Assembly: GCF_902497875.1 (NCBI RefSeq)
Contig: NZ_CABVHY010000020.1
Coordinates: forward strand, 62,001 to 126,000
Length of the DNA stretch: 64,000 nucleotides
Direction of reading: 5' to 3'
From: Pseudomonas fluorescens
Lineage (GTDB): Bacteria > Pseudomonadota > Gammaproteobacteria > Pseudomonadales > Pseudomonadaceae
Shown: positions 25,135-33,645 of the stretch, one piece after another
Layout: the number at the start of each line of letters is the position of its first letter
Numbering within the stretch: position 1 is the stretch's first letter
Translations under genes and position numbers: made by a program
The notes under the pieces: model-generated
The model's database searches: none
What the model saw: only the letters and a program-made list of their open reading frames with translations
Told to the model about the DNA's origin: nothing

Positions 25135-26586
25135 CTAAATCCCACAGAGCTCACGCAAAAGCCCGGTATCCAAATGTTTTTCCACCATGTCGGCCAAGCG
25201 CTCGATGTCACGCTCACGCAGACCGTGGTAATCCACCTCCTGCACGTCCTGCAATCCGGCCCAGCGCAACAGCGCGCTGCAGGCTGGCGGCGATTCGAAC
25301 AGGCCATGCAGGTAGGTGCCGAAAATCTGCCCGTCAGCACTTTGCGCACCGTCGCAGCTACCGTCGTCCAGATGTACCGCGGGCCGTTCCAGCCCGGCGC
25401 CACGGGTGACTCCGGCATGAATTTCATAACCGCTGACGGGCGCGTCTTCCAGGGCCAGACTGCCCTGTACATTGCGCAGTTGTTTCTCTTCTTCAAGGAC
25501 CGTGGCAAAGGCCAGCAGCCCCAGACCGACACTCGAACCCGGCGCGCCTTCGAGGCCCAGCGGGTCATGCAGCTGTTCGCCGAGCATTTGCAAACCACCG
25601 CAGATCCCCAACAACTTGCCGCCGTAACGCAGGTGCCGGGCAATGGCCGTATCCCAGCCATTGGCGCGCAAGAACGCAAGATCGCTGCGTACGCTTTTCG
25701 ATCCGGGCAGAATGATCAGGTCAGCCGCTGGAATCGGTTGGCCGGGGCCGACGAATTGCAGATCGACTTGCGGGTGCAGGCGCAGTGGATCGAAATCGGT
25801 GTGGTTGCTGATGCGCGGCAAGACCGGCACCACCACCTTCAGCACCTGCTCGACCTTGTCGGTCTGACGCTGATCGATACCGTCTTCGGCTTCCAGGTGC
25901 AGGTCCATGACATAGGGCAACACGCCAATCACCGGTTTGCCGGTGCGCGCTTCGAGCCAGTCGAGGCCCGGCTGCAGCAAGGCGATGTCGCCACGGAAAC
26001 GGTTGATGATAAAGCCTTTGACTCGCGCCTGTTCGCTGGCCGAGAGCAATTCCAGCGTCCCCACCAGATGGGCGAAGACCCCGCCGCGATTGATGTCGGC
26101 GATCAGCAGCACCGGGCAGTCCACGGCCTCGGCAAAGCCCATGTTGGCGATATCACCGGCACGCAGATTGATCTCGGCCGGCGAGCCGGCGCCTTCAACC
26201 ATCACCACCGGATAAGCAGCACTCAACCGTTGGTGGGAGGCCAGCACCGCCTGCATGGCGATGGCCTTGTAGTCGTGATAGGCCACGGCGTTCATGCTGG
26301 TCACCGCGCGCCCATGAATGATCACCTGGGCACCGGTATCGCTGTTGGGTTTGAGCAACACCGGGTTCATGTCGGTGTGCGGCTGGAGATGGGCGGCCTG
26401 TGCCTGCACCGCCTGGGCACGGCCGATTTCACCGCCGTCGGCTGTCACTGCGCTGTTGAGCGCCATGTTCTGTGGCTTGAACGGTACGACGCTGACGCCC
26501 TGGCGAATCAGCCAGCGGCACAGCGCAGTGACCAGGGTACTTTTACCGGCATCCGAAGTGGTGCCTTGCACCATCAGCGTGGTCAT
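25135..26586 (-). CDS. cobQ: Cobyric acid synthase
   Basis: A 483-aa glutamine amidotransferase that amidates four side chains of adenosylcobyrinic acid a,c-diamide. The N-terminal synthetase half has the P-loop-like VQGTTSDAGKST and PQNMALNS. The C-terminal GATase_3 half has the nucleophile Cys in LLGICGGLQMLGE and a later His in YEIHAG. ATG 26586 is used, since it overlaps the stop of the preceding decarboxylase gene; an upstream in-frame extension lacks conservation. Confidence 0.96.
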   Translation of the reverse strand: MTTLMVQGTTSDAGKSTLVTALCRWLIRQGVSVVPFKPQNMALNSAVTADGGEIGRAQAVQAQAAHLQPHTDMNPVLLKPNSDTGAQVIIHGRAVTSMNAVAYHDYKAIAMQAVLASHQRLSAAYPVVMVEGAGSPAEINLRAGDIANMGFAEAVDCPVLLIADINRGGVFAHLVGTLELLSASEQARVKGFIINRFRGDIALLQPGLDWLEARTGKPVIGVLPYVMDLHLEAEDGIDQRQTDKVEQVLKVVVPVLPRISNHTDFDPLRLHPQVDLQFVGPGQPIPAADLIILPGSKSVRSDLAFLRANGWDTAIARHLRYGGKLLGICGGLQMLGEQLHDPLGLEGAPGSSVGLGLLAFATVLEEEKQLRNVQGSLALEDAPVSGYEIHAGVTRGAGLERPAVHLDDGSCDGAQSADGQIFGTYLHGLFESPPACSALLRWAGLQDVQEVDYHGLRERDIERLADMVEKHLDTGLLRELCGI

Positions 26587-27578
26587 GGCGCTTGTTCCTG
26601 GGTATAGGCCTGGAAGGCTTGCTCGAGGCGCAGCCAATCGGCTTCATCGGCCGGCAAGCCGAAACGCAGACTGCTGTTGTGAGTGAACAGGCGCAGCAGA
26701 ATGCCGCGCCGGGCCATGAATTCATGTAACTGTTCGGCGTGCCCGGTGATCAACCATTGAAACAGCGCGCAGCCACCCTGTGGCTTGAAGCCATGGCGCT
26801 CAAGCACCTGTGCCAAACGCTGGCTGGCCTCTTCGCTGCGCAGGCGTTGGCGGACCTGGCCCAAGGTGTCGCGCAGGCATACCTGGCCCAACACTCGGGT
26901 CGGACCGCTGACCGCCCACGGCCCGAGTTGTTCGGCGAGCAACTTCAGCAGTTTGTGCTCAGCCAGCACGAACCCCAGGCGTACCCCCGCCAGGCCGAAA
27001 AACTTGCCGAACGAGCGCAAAACGATCAACCCAACCTGGTGGGCATGCGCGGCCAGACTCAGGTGCGGTGTGTTGTCCATGAATGCTTCATCGACCACCA
27101 GCCAGCCACCACGCTGCGCCAGCCGCGCATGCCAGTCCAGCAGGCGCGCCGGGGACAGGCTCAGGCCGGTCGGGTTATTCGGGTTGACCACCACCAGCAC
27201 GTCGAGGGCGTCGATAAAGAGCTCGACTTCCTGTTCCAGTACTTCACGCACGACGTAGCCGCCGCGCCGCCAGGCCTCGGCATGCTCGGCGTAACAGGGC
27301 GAGAGCACACCGACCTTGCCGGTGCGACGCAATCGCGGCAGCAGCTGGATCGCCGCTTGCGAACCCGGCACCGGCAACACTTGAGTGGCGCCATAATAAT
27401 CGCAGGCAGCTTGCTCGAGACCATCATCGGTTTCCGGCAAGCGCGCCCAGGCGCGCAGGGGAATTTCCGCTACCGGAAACGGCCAGGGCGCGAGGCCGCT
27501 GGACAGGTCCAGCCAATCGGCTTCGGCAATGCCGTATTGCAACGCCGCCTTACGCAACCGTCCACCGTGCTCAAGCAT
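26583..27578 (-). CDS. cobD: Threonine-phosphate decarboxylase
   Basis: A 331-aa PLP enzyme of the class I/II aminotransferase fold. HGGRLRKAALQYGI and LDLSSGLAPWP at the start, VVNPNNPTG, and the lysine in LRSFGKFFGLAGVRLG (Schiff base) are the expected motifs. It makes (R)-1-amino-2-propanol phosphate for the cobalamin side arm. CobD is the Salmonella name; CobC is used for Pseudomonas denitrificans. It overlaps cobQ by four bases and cbiB by eight, which fits its joint role with CbiB. Confidence 0.93.
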   Translation of the reverse strand: MLEHGGRLRKAALQYGIAEADWLDLSSGLAPWPFPVAEIPLRAWARLPETDDGLEQAACDYYGATQVLPVPGSQAAIQLLPRLRRTGKVGVLSPCYAEHAEAWRRGGYVVREVLEQEVELFIDALDVLVVVNPNNPTGLSLSPARLLDWHARLAQRGGWLVVDEAFMDNTPHLSLAAHAHQVGLIVLRSFGKFFGLAGVRLGFVLAEHKLLKLLAEQLGPWAVSGPTRVLGQVCLRDTLGQVRQRLRSEEASQRLAQVLERHGFKPQGGCALFQWLITGHAEQLHEFMARRGILLRLFTHNSSLRFGLPADEADWLRLEQAFQAYTQEQAP

Positions 27579-28479
27579 AGAACTCAGCTCCCACGCAGAG
27601 AATCAGCAGCCATAACCACACACCGCGCTGCACCAGTTGCCAGCCACGGTCGATGGAGTCGGCATCGGCCGGCCCCCCCTCGCCCAGTGGCGGACGCTGG
27701 TGCAGTTCACCGTGATAGATCGCCGCCCCGCCCAACTCGACGCCCAGGGCACCCGCCCCCGCCGCCATCACCGGGCCGGCGTTCGGGCTGTCCCAGGTAG
27801 GTCCCTGGGTTCGCCAGCATTTGAGTGCCAGGCGGGTCTTGCCCAGTAGCGCGTAGGTCAGGGCCACCAGACGCGCAGGAATATAGTTGAGCACATCGTC
27901 GATCTTCGCCGCCGCCCAGCCAAAACGTTCGAAACGTTCATTACGATAGCCCCACATCGCGTCCAGGGTATTGCTCAGGCGGTAGAGCACCACCCCCGGA
28001 GCGCCGGCGATGGCAAACCAGAACAAGGCGGCAAACACTGCGTCGCTGCCGTTCTCCAGCACCGATTCAGTGGCGGCGCGGGCGACTTCGGTCGAGTCCA
28101 GCTCACTGGTCTGGCGGCTGACCAGATAACCCACTCGCCGCCGCGCTTCGTCCAGGTCATCGCTGCGCAGGGCTTGTGCGACCGGTTCGACATGCTCACC
28201 AAGGCTGCGCAGGCCAAGGGCACAATACAACGCGAGGATTTCCACCAGCCAGCCGATATAGGGCAGCCAGGAAAAGGCGGTCACCAACAGCGTCAGCGGC
28301 AATACCGCCAGCACCCAGGCGGTGACCCCATGACTGCGCCAGCCACGTCCACCAGAGTTGAAACGTTGCTCGATGCGATCGGCAAACCGGCCGAACGCCA
28401 CCAGCGGATGCCAGCGTTTGGGTTCGCCCAGCAGCGCATCCAGCGCAACCGCGGCGACACTCAACAACGCCACACTCAT
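27571..28479 (-). CDS. cbiB: Adenosylcobinamide-phosphate synthase CbiB
   Basis: A 302-aa membrane protein (CobD in Pseudomonas denitrificans naming). LDALLGEPKRWHPLVAFG near the N-terminus, the segment VGYLVSRQTSELD and the run GNPAPGAL-like NAGPVMAAGAGALGV are typical. It attaches aminopropanol (phosphate) to cobyric acid. ATG 28479 has GGGGAG upstream and overlaps the bluB stop as ATGA; five further in-frame codons upstream are not needed. Confidence 0.93.
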   Translation of the reverse strand: MSVALLSVAAVALDALLGEPKRWHPLVAFGRFADRIEQRFNSGGRGWRSHGVTAWVLAVLPLTLLVTAFSWLPYIGWLVEILALYCALGLRSLGEHVEPVAQALRSDDLDEARRRVGYLVSRQTSELDSTEVARAATESVLENGSDAVFAALFWFAIAGAPGVVLYRLSNTLDAMWGYRNERFERFGWAAAKIDDVLNYIPARLVALTYALLGKTRLALKCWRTQGPTWDSPNAGPVMAAGAGALGVELGGAAIYHGELHQRPPLGEGGPADADSIDRGWQLVQRGVWLWLLILCVGAEFYA

Positions 28480-29126
28480 TGACTCACTCCCCAATAATTT
28501 TCATACAACAATTCACTCAGCGGACGCGGCTGCGCCCAGCCTTCGAGCACCAGCATCGGCGCCGGATAAAATTCCTTTACCGGCCCCAGGCACAACACCG
28601 CCAGCGGTTTGGCCCCGACCGGCAGACCCAGCAGATCGGCCAGTGCCTGGGGTTCGAACAACGATACCCAGCCCATGCCCAGGCCTTCGGCGCGAGATGC
28701 CAACCAGAGGTTTTGAATGGCGCAGGACAAGGACGCCATGTCCATTTCCGGCAACGTTCGGCGGCCGAAAATATGCCGCTCGCGATCATCCATCAGCGCG
28801 GCGACCAGCACTTCGGCGCAGTCGTTGATGCCTTCGACTTTCAATTTCATGAACTCGTCGGAACGTTCGCCCAGCGCCTCGGCGGTGCGCACCCGTTCTT
28901 CTTCCACCAGTTGCTGGATCTTGTCGCGCAACGGGCGATCGGAGATGCGGATAAACCGCCATGGCTGCATCAGGCCAACGCTGGGGGCTTGATGGGCGGC
29001 TTCGAGCAGGCGCCGGAGCAGTTCAGGCTCGACCGTGCCGCCGCTGAAGTGGCGCATGTCGCGGCGTTCGCCAATGACCCGATAAACCGCTTCACGTTCG
29101 GCCGGACTGAATGCGTTGTCGGTCAT
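28476..29126 (-). CDS. bluB: 5,6-dimethylbenzimidazole synthase
   Basis: A 216-aa flavin-destructase of the nitroreductase fold. RRDMRHFSGG near the start, the segment QPWRFIRI, and a late GWVSLFEPQAL match BluB, which breaks down FMNH2 with oxygen to make dimethylbenzimidazole, the lower ligand of cobalamin. Its ATG overlaps the cobB stop codon as ATGA; that stop lies in REP-derived DNA. Confidence 0.94.
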   Translation of the reverse strand: MTDNAFSPAEREAVYRVIGERRDMRHFSGGTVEPELLRRLLEAAHQAPSVGLMQPWRFIRISDRPLRDKIQQLVEEERVRTAEALGERSDEFMKLKVEGINDCAEVLVAALMDDRERHIFGRRTLPEMDMASLSCAIQNLWLASRAEGLGMGWVSLFEPQALADLLGLPVGAKPLAVLCLGPVKEFYPAPMLVLEGWAQPRPLSELLYENYWGVSQ

Positions 29127-30520
29127 GGCCTCTTCGCGAGCAAGCTCGCTCCCACAGGGTTTAGGTGATCCATTGTGGGAGCGACGGTGCGGCGATCCGA
29201 CTTGCTCGCGATAGCGGCCTCGGCATCCGGCGCAAAAAGCGCGGCCACAGCCGATGGATTGGAAGGAAAATAGAAGTGTACGTAAGAGGCGGTCATCCGC
29301 CCCTCGCGATACACCGCTTCCGCCCCCCGCCCACCGTTGGGGCTCAGGCCACGGGCAATCGGCTCAAGCGCCGTGCTGGTCAGCGAGTGGTGATAGGTGT
29401 GGCCGCGCAACGAACCTTCCGGCAGATCAACCACCTGCAAGGCCAGTGCCGCCAGACGCTTTTGCATCACCGCATCGCCCGCCAGCAATCCCGCCAGCTG
29501 GGCACGCTGGCCCTCGACATCAGTCAGCGAATCGAGCAGATACAACATGCCGCCACACTCGGCCAGCAGCGGCTTGCCGGCTACGTGGTGGGCGCGGATC
29601 GCGGCCAGCATGCTAGCGTTTTCGGCCAGCGCCAGATGATGCAGTTCCGGATAGCCGCCCGGCAGGTACACGCTGTCCGCCTCGGGCAGTTCACGGTCAT
29701 GGATAGGCGAGAAGAACAGCAACTCGGCGCCCATCGCCCGCAACAGGTCGAGGCTCGCGCCATAGGTGAACGCAAACGCTTCATCGCGAGCCACGGCAAT
29801 CCGCACACCCGCCAGCAACGGCTCGGCGACAACCACTTCAGGCGCGGCGAATTCGACCGCTGGCGGCAGCGCCACTTCGCAACTGCTGGCCAAGGCTTCG
29901 GCCGCCGCGTCGAGGCGCACGTCCAGGTCATTCAGTTCACTGGCCTGCACCAGCCCCAGGTGACGGCTCGGCAATTCGATCCCGGTTTCCCGGGACAACG
30001 CGCCATACCAGCGCAAACCTTCGGTCAGGCTGCCTTCAAGCAATTGCGCGTGGCGCAAGGTGCCGACCCGGTTGGCCAGCACGCCGGCAAACGGCAAGTC
30101 CGGCTGATAACGCGCCAGGCCCAGGGCCAGGGCACCGAACGTCTGGGCCATGGCCGTGCCGTCGATTACCGCCAGCACCGGCACACCGAAGTGCCGCGCC
30201 AGGTCGGCGCTCGACGGCGTGCCGTCGAACAGCCCCATGACACCTTCGATCAAGATCAGGTCTGCCTCGCCCGCCGCTTCCCACAGCAGTCGACGGCTTT
30301 CCTGTTCGCCGACCATCCACATGTCCAGTTGATACACCGGAGCACCGCTGGCGCGCTCGAGAATCATCGGGTCGAGAAAGTCCGGACCGCACTTGAACAC
30401 CCGAACCTTGCGTCCCTGATTGCGATGCAAGCGGGCCAGCGCGGCGGTCACGGTGGTCTTGCCCTGACCGGAAGCCGGTGCGGCGATCAACACCGCAGGG
30501 CAATGACGTACATCTCTCAT
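29123..30520 (-). CDS. cobB: Cobyrinate a,c-diamide synthase, with REP-encoded tail
   Basis: A 465-aa glutamine-dependent amidotransferase acting on side chains a and c of (hydrogeno)cobyrinic acid. The N-terminal CbiA domain has the P-loop APASGQGKTT; the GATase_3 domain has the nucleophile Cys in LAECGGMLYLLD. ATG 30520 is preferred over in-frame upstream codons. The family normally ends shortly after HFYFPSNPSAVAALFAP; here about 30 extra residues, including VGASLLAK, are read from a REP doublet, and the stop overlaps the bluB start. Second gene of the operon. Confidence 0.95.
   Translation of the reverse strand: MRDVRHCPAVLIAAPASGQGKTTVTAALARLHRNQGRKVRVFKCGPDFLDPMILERASGAPVYQLDMWMVGEQESRRLLWEAAGEADLILIEGVMGLFDGTPSSADLARHFGVPVLAVIDGTAMAQTFGALALGLARYQPDLPFAGVLANRVGTLRHAQLLEGSLTEGLRWYGALSRETGIELPSRHLGLVQASELNDLDVRLDAAAEALASSCEVALPPAVEFAAPEVVVAEPLLAGVRIAVARDEAFAFTYGASLDLLRAMGAELLFFSPIHDRELPEADSVYLPGGYPELHHLALAENASMLAAIRAHHVAGKPLLAECGGMLYLLDSLTDVEGQRAQLAGLLAGDAVMQKRLAALALQVVDLPEGSLRGHTYHHSLTSTALEPIARGLSPNGGRGAEAVYREGRMTASYVHFYFPSNPSAVAALFAPDAEAAIASKSDRRTVAPTMDHLNPVGASLLAKRP
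29134..29212. repeat. REP doublet, family A, inside the 3' end of cobB
   Basis: TCGCGAGCAAGCTCGCTCCC at the left and an interrupted inverted copy at the right (GTGGGAGCGA, then a GGTGCGGCGATCCGACTTGC insert, then TCGCGAT). The doublet is translated as the last part of CobB. Confidence 0.85.
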
Positions 30521-30530
30521 GCTTGAATGC

Positions 30531-31142
30531 TCACAGCTCAATGCCCTTTTGCGCTTTGATGCCAGCCTGGAACGCGTGTTTGAGCACGCCCATTTCGGTA
30601 ACGGTGTCTGCCAGGTCAATCATCTCGGGCTTGGCGCCGCGACCGGTGACCAGCACATGCTGCATCGGCGGGCGAGCCTGCAAGTCGCTGAGCACCAGGT
30701 CCAGGTCCAGGTAACCGTGTTTAAGGGCAATGTTCAGCTCATCGAGCACCACCAGGCCAATGGCCGGGTCACGCAATAATTCACGAGAGACGGCCCAGGC
30801 CGCTTCGGCCGCCGCGATGTCACGCTGGCGGTCCTGGGTTTCCCAGGTGAAGCCTTCGCCCATGACGTGAAAACGTACCTGCTCGGGGAAACGTCGAAAG
30901 AACAGCTCCTCACCGGTGCTGTTGCGACCCTTGATGAACTGCACCACGCCGCATTGCATGCCGTGGCCCATGGCCCTGGCGAGCATGCCGAAGGCAGAGC
31001 TGCTCTTGCCTTTGCCGTTGCCGGTCAGGACCAGTAGCAACCCACACTCGTTCGGCGAATTGGCGATGCGTTCGTCGATTACCGCTTTTTTGCGCAGCAT
31101 GCGCGCCAGATGGCGTTCGTCACGATCGGGGGAATCAGTCAT
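30531..31142 (-). CDS. cobO: Cob(I)yrinic acid a,c-diamide adenosyltransferase
   Basis: A 203-aa CobA/CobO-type ATP:corrinoid adenosyltransferase. The P-loop TGNGKGKSSS is at about residues 40-49, preceded by the N-terminal helix RMLRKKAVIDERI. VVLDELNIALKHGYLD is the Walker B region. It transfers the adenosyl group from ATP to cob(I)yrinate diamide. GGAGAG lies seven bases before ATG 31142. First gene of the operon, directly behind the cobalamin riboswitch; a longer in-frame extension runs through the riboswitch and is rejected. Confidence 0.95.
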   Translation of the reverse strand: MTDSPDRDERHLARMLRKKAVIDERIANSPNECGLLLVLTGNGKGKSSSAFGMLARAMGHGMQCGVVQFIKGRNSTGEELFFRRFPEQVRFHVMGEGFTWETQDRQRDIAAAEAAWAVSRELLRDPAIGLVVLDELNIALKHGYLDLDLVLSDLQARPPMQHVLVTGRGAKPEMIDLADTVTEMGVLKHAFQAGIKAQKGIEL

Positions 31143-31231
31143 GGGGCAGCTCTCCGTTGGGGCTGGATAACGGGGGGCAGGAATAGAAATAGGCGGCATT
31201 AAGCCTGGCATCGCCCACCGTGATGCCGTTG

Positions 31232-31446
31232 GATGGATCAGGCCGGTCTCCGGGCTCATGAGTGGGCGTATCCCCGACTGCACGCCTTCCCAGGTCGACT
31301 TGCGACACAGTGGCACCAAGCACAGTCTTGACTCATTTACCGTTGCGGGGGCAGCGCCGGGATCGTTGCCCGCTCTATAACAGAACGCGCACTCACCGGC
31401 TTCCCTGTTTCACTCTGTCGACCGGGGTCACAGAGCACCTGAAACA
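31232..31446 (-). promoter_or_regulatory. Cobalamin (AdoCbl) riboswitch
   Basis: Read on the minus strand, the leader has in order AGGGAAGCCGGTG, the B12 box-like GCGCTGCCCCCGCAACGGTA, GCCACTG, GGGAAGG, and the closing AGCCCGGAGACCGGCCTGAT. These are the conserved blocks of the cobalamin riboswitch. It ends about 90 bases before cobO and should shut the whole ten-gene operon when cobalamin is plentiful. Confidence 0.95.
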
Positions 31447-31612
31447 AGTCGCGAAGGTTAGAGGGTTGGGGGTGGAGCGTCAATTAAACCCGGGACACGA
31501 AACCACGATTAGCTGCCGCCGATCATTAAATTGACGCCAATCTTGTGCCACGCTGAAAGCAGTGATATCAAATAGCCACAAAACTAATATTACAAGAACA
31601 AGGGTAAGTCAC

Positions 31613-32197
31613 ATGCAAGGCATGATTATCAGCAATCCGAAGCTGGAATTTTTGCGGCCGATGCTTGAGCGCTGGCTTGACTGTATCGATCGCTACAATC
31701 AGGTGCAGGGCGATAACGATGCCCCTTACTGGTTCGACGAACGAGCCAATATTGGATTGCTCTCGGCGGCCGCCTGGATGGCGGAAATGGTCACACTGGA
31801 GCAAGCCGCAACCCGAAAACAGCAGGAAGACGGCGACCGCAACGGGCGCGCCGACCTCTACATCGCCAACAAGGACGAACGCGCCTATCTCCAGGCGAGT
31901 CAGCGTTGGCCACGGGTCAACAACCTCAATCTCACTCAAGCGCTGGCCGAGGTCGTGGGCGATGCGCGGAAAATCAGTTATGCCAGCGACCTGAAGCTCG
32001 GCTGCCTGTTCGTGGCGCCACAAAAGACCCAGCAGAGCGCGACCCCGGAAGAACTCCAGGACATGCTCGACGACCTGCAAAAACAACACACCTGCGCAGT
32101 AGCCTGGTACTTCCCCTACGCCTACCGCAAGTTGCGCAATGAAGCGGGCCACTATCATCCCGGCATCGCTGTGTTGTTCAAAGAAGCTCGTAGCTGA
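31613..32197 (+). CDS. Conserved hypothetical protein, 194 aa
   Basis: I do not recognise a family. It is a soluble-looking protein without signal peptide or membrane helices. An N-terminal helix pair (LEFLRPMLERWLDCIDRYNQ), a DAPYWFDERANIGLLSAAAW segment and a C-terminal predicted alpha/beta part ending VAWYFPYAYRKLRNEAGHYHP are the most distinctive stretches. AGGGTAAGTC before the ATG is a modest ribosome site. The 5' flank is AT-rich. It diverges from the riboswitch/cobO leader, with no sign of shared function. Confidence 0.75.
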   Translation: MQGMIISNPKLEFLRPMLERWLDCIDRYNQVQGDNDAPYWFDERANIGLLSAAAWMAEMVTLEQAATRKQQEDGDRNGRADLYIANKDERAYLQASQRWPRVNNLNLTQALAEVVGDARKISYASDLKLGCLFVAPQKTQQSATPEELQDMLDDLQKQHTCAVAWYFPYAYRKLRNEAGHYHPGIAVLFKEARS

Positions 32198-32227
32198 CAG
32201 GTTGAACCAACCGGCAGCCAGGCGCCT

Positions 32228-32252
32228 CTATGAATACATAGTGCATTCATAG
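32228..32252. promoter_or_regulatory. Inverted repeat CTATGAAT-N9-ATTCATAG
   Basis: Perfect 8-base arms end 10 bases before the next gene's ATG, just upstream of AGGGAAATC. It may be an operator, or a hairpin closing the preceding gene; no T-run follows, so it is not a standard terminator. Confidence 0.4.
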
Positions 32253-32262
32253 GGAAATCAGC

Positions 32263-33576
32263 ATGCTCAAGCCTCAACTTGCCCTCGTCATGGTGCTCGC
32301 CGGAGGGCTTGCAGCCTGTAGTGAAACCGCTACCCTGCAGGTTTCCGATGGCACCGGGCCGTCGCCGAAGCTGCCCGAGCCGAACAAAACCCTGATTCCC
32401 ACGGTAAACACTGCCCCGGCGATCGGCTGGCCTGAAGGTACCAGACCGACCGCCGCAGGTGGCACTCAGGTGGCGGCATTTGCCGAAGGGCTTGATCATC
32501 CGCGCTGGCTTTACGTACTGCCCAACGGTGACGTGCTGGTGGCCGAAACCAACTCGCCGCCCAAGCCCGACGATGGCAAAGGCATTTTTGGCTGGGTCAT
32601 GGGCAAAGTCATGGGTCGCGCCGGAGCTGGCGTCCCGAGCCCCAATCGCATCACTCTGCTGCGGGACAAGGACCATGATGGCATCGCCGAAACCCGCACA
32701 GTGTTCCTTGAGAACCTCAACTCGCCGTTCGGCATGACCCTGGTGGGCAAAGATCTGTACGTGGCGGACACCGACCGCCTGGTGCGCTTCCCTTACCAAA
32801 GCGGGCAAACCTCGATCACTGCGCAGCCAACCAAGGTGGTCGACTTGCCCGGCGGCACTCTGAATCACCACTGGACCAAGAACGTGATTGCCAGCAAGGA
32901 TGGCAGCAAGCTCTACGTCACTGTCGGCTCCAATAGCAACGTCGGCGAAAACGGGCTGGAGCAGGAAGAAGGTCGCGCAGCAATCTGGGAAGTCGACCGC
33001 GCCACCGGTCAGCATCGGATCTTCGCCTCAGGTCTGCGCAACCCCAACGGCATGGCCTGGGAGCCCCAGAGCGGGCAACTCTGGACGGCTGTTAATGAAC
33101 GCGACGAAATCGGCAGCGATCTGGTGCCGGACTACATCACCTCAGTCAAGGACGGCGCCTTCTATGGCTGGCCTTACAGTTACTTCGGCCAGCATGTCGA
33201 TGCTCGCGTCACTCCGCAAAACCCGGCATTGGTGGCCAAAGCCATCGCTCCGGACTACGCCGTCGGCCCGCACACCGCCTCGCTGGGCCTGACCTTCGCC
33301 GAAGGCAGCACGTTGCCAGCGCCGTTCACCCAAGGTGCATTCATCGGCCAGCACGGCTCCTGGAACCGCAAACCGCACAGCGGTTACAAAGTGATCTTCG
33401 TGCCCTTCAGTGCCGGCAAACCCAGCGGCCAACCGATTGACGTGCTGACCGGCTTCCTCACTGAAGACAAGAAAGCCATGGGCCGGCCGGTGGGCGTGGT
33501 GATTGATCAGCAGGGCCGCTTGCTGGTGGCGGATGATGTGGGGAACAAGGTTTGGCGGGTGTCGGCGGCCCCGTAG
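32263..33576 (+). CDS. Glucose/sorbosone dehydrogenase-like PQQ-type lipoprotein
   Basis: A 437-aa beta-propeller of the GSDH/L-sorbosone dehydrogenase family. A lipoprotein signal ends in LAAC, with lipidated Cys19. The core has FAEGLDHPRWLYVLPNGDVLV, GLRNPNGMAWEP and the conserved GSWNRKPHSGYKV segment. Such proteins oxidise sugars or aldoses in the periplasm with PQQ as cofactor. AGGGAAATC lies before the ATG. The stop codon TAG is part of the following REP sequence, so the original C-terminus may have been replaced or clipped by a few residues. Confidence 0.88.
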   Translation: MLKPQLALVMVLAGGLAACSETATLQVSDGTGPSPKLPEPNKTLIPTVNTAPAIGWPEGTRPTAAGGTQVAAFAEGLDHPRWLYVLPNGDVLVAETNSPPKPDDGKGIFGWVMGKVMGRAGAGVPSPNRITLLRDKDHDGIAETRTVFLENLNSPFGMTLVGKDLYVADTDRLVRFPYQSGQTSITAQPTKVVDLPGGTLNHHWTKNVIASKDGSKLYVTVGSNSNVGENGLEQEEGRAAIWEVDRATGQHRIFASGLRNPNGMAWEPQSGQLWTAVNERDEIGSDLVPDYITSVKDGAFYGWPYSYFGQHVDARVTPQNPALVAKAIAPDYAVGPHTASLGLTFAEGSTLPAPFTQGAFIGQHGSWNRKPHSGYKVIFVPFSAGKPSGQPIDVLTGFLTEDKKAMGRPVGVVIDQQGRLLVADDVGNKVWRVSAAP

Positions 33577-33606
33577 GAGCTGCCGAAGGCTGCGATCTTT
33601 ATCGAT
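33573..33606. repeat. Single REP element, family B
   Basis: GTAGGAGCTGCCGAAGGCTG followed by CGATCTTTATCGATC. No inverted partner lies close by. Its second to fourth bases are the TAG stop codon of the dehydrogenase gene. Confidence 0.75.
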
Positions 33607-33645
33607 CTCCTCTACGCCAAAGAAGCGTGGTGGTGCGATCCATGC

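Noticed and set aside
25174..26607. Long plus-strand frame opposite cobQ
   Set aside because: Composition typical of a shadow frame; cobQ has all its motifs on the other strand.
31143..31319. N-terminal extension of cobO
   Set aside because: It runs through the riboswitch; ATG 31142 has a proper ribosome site.
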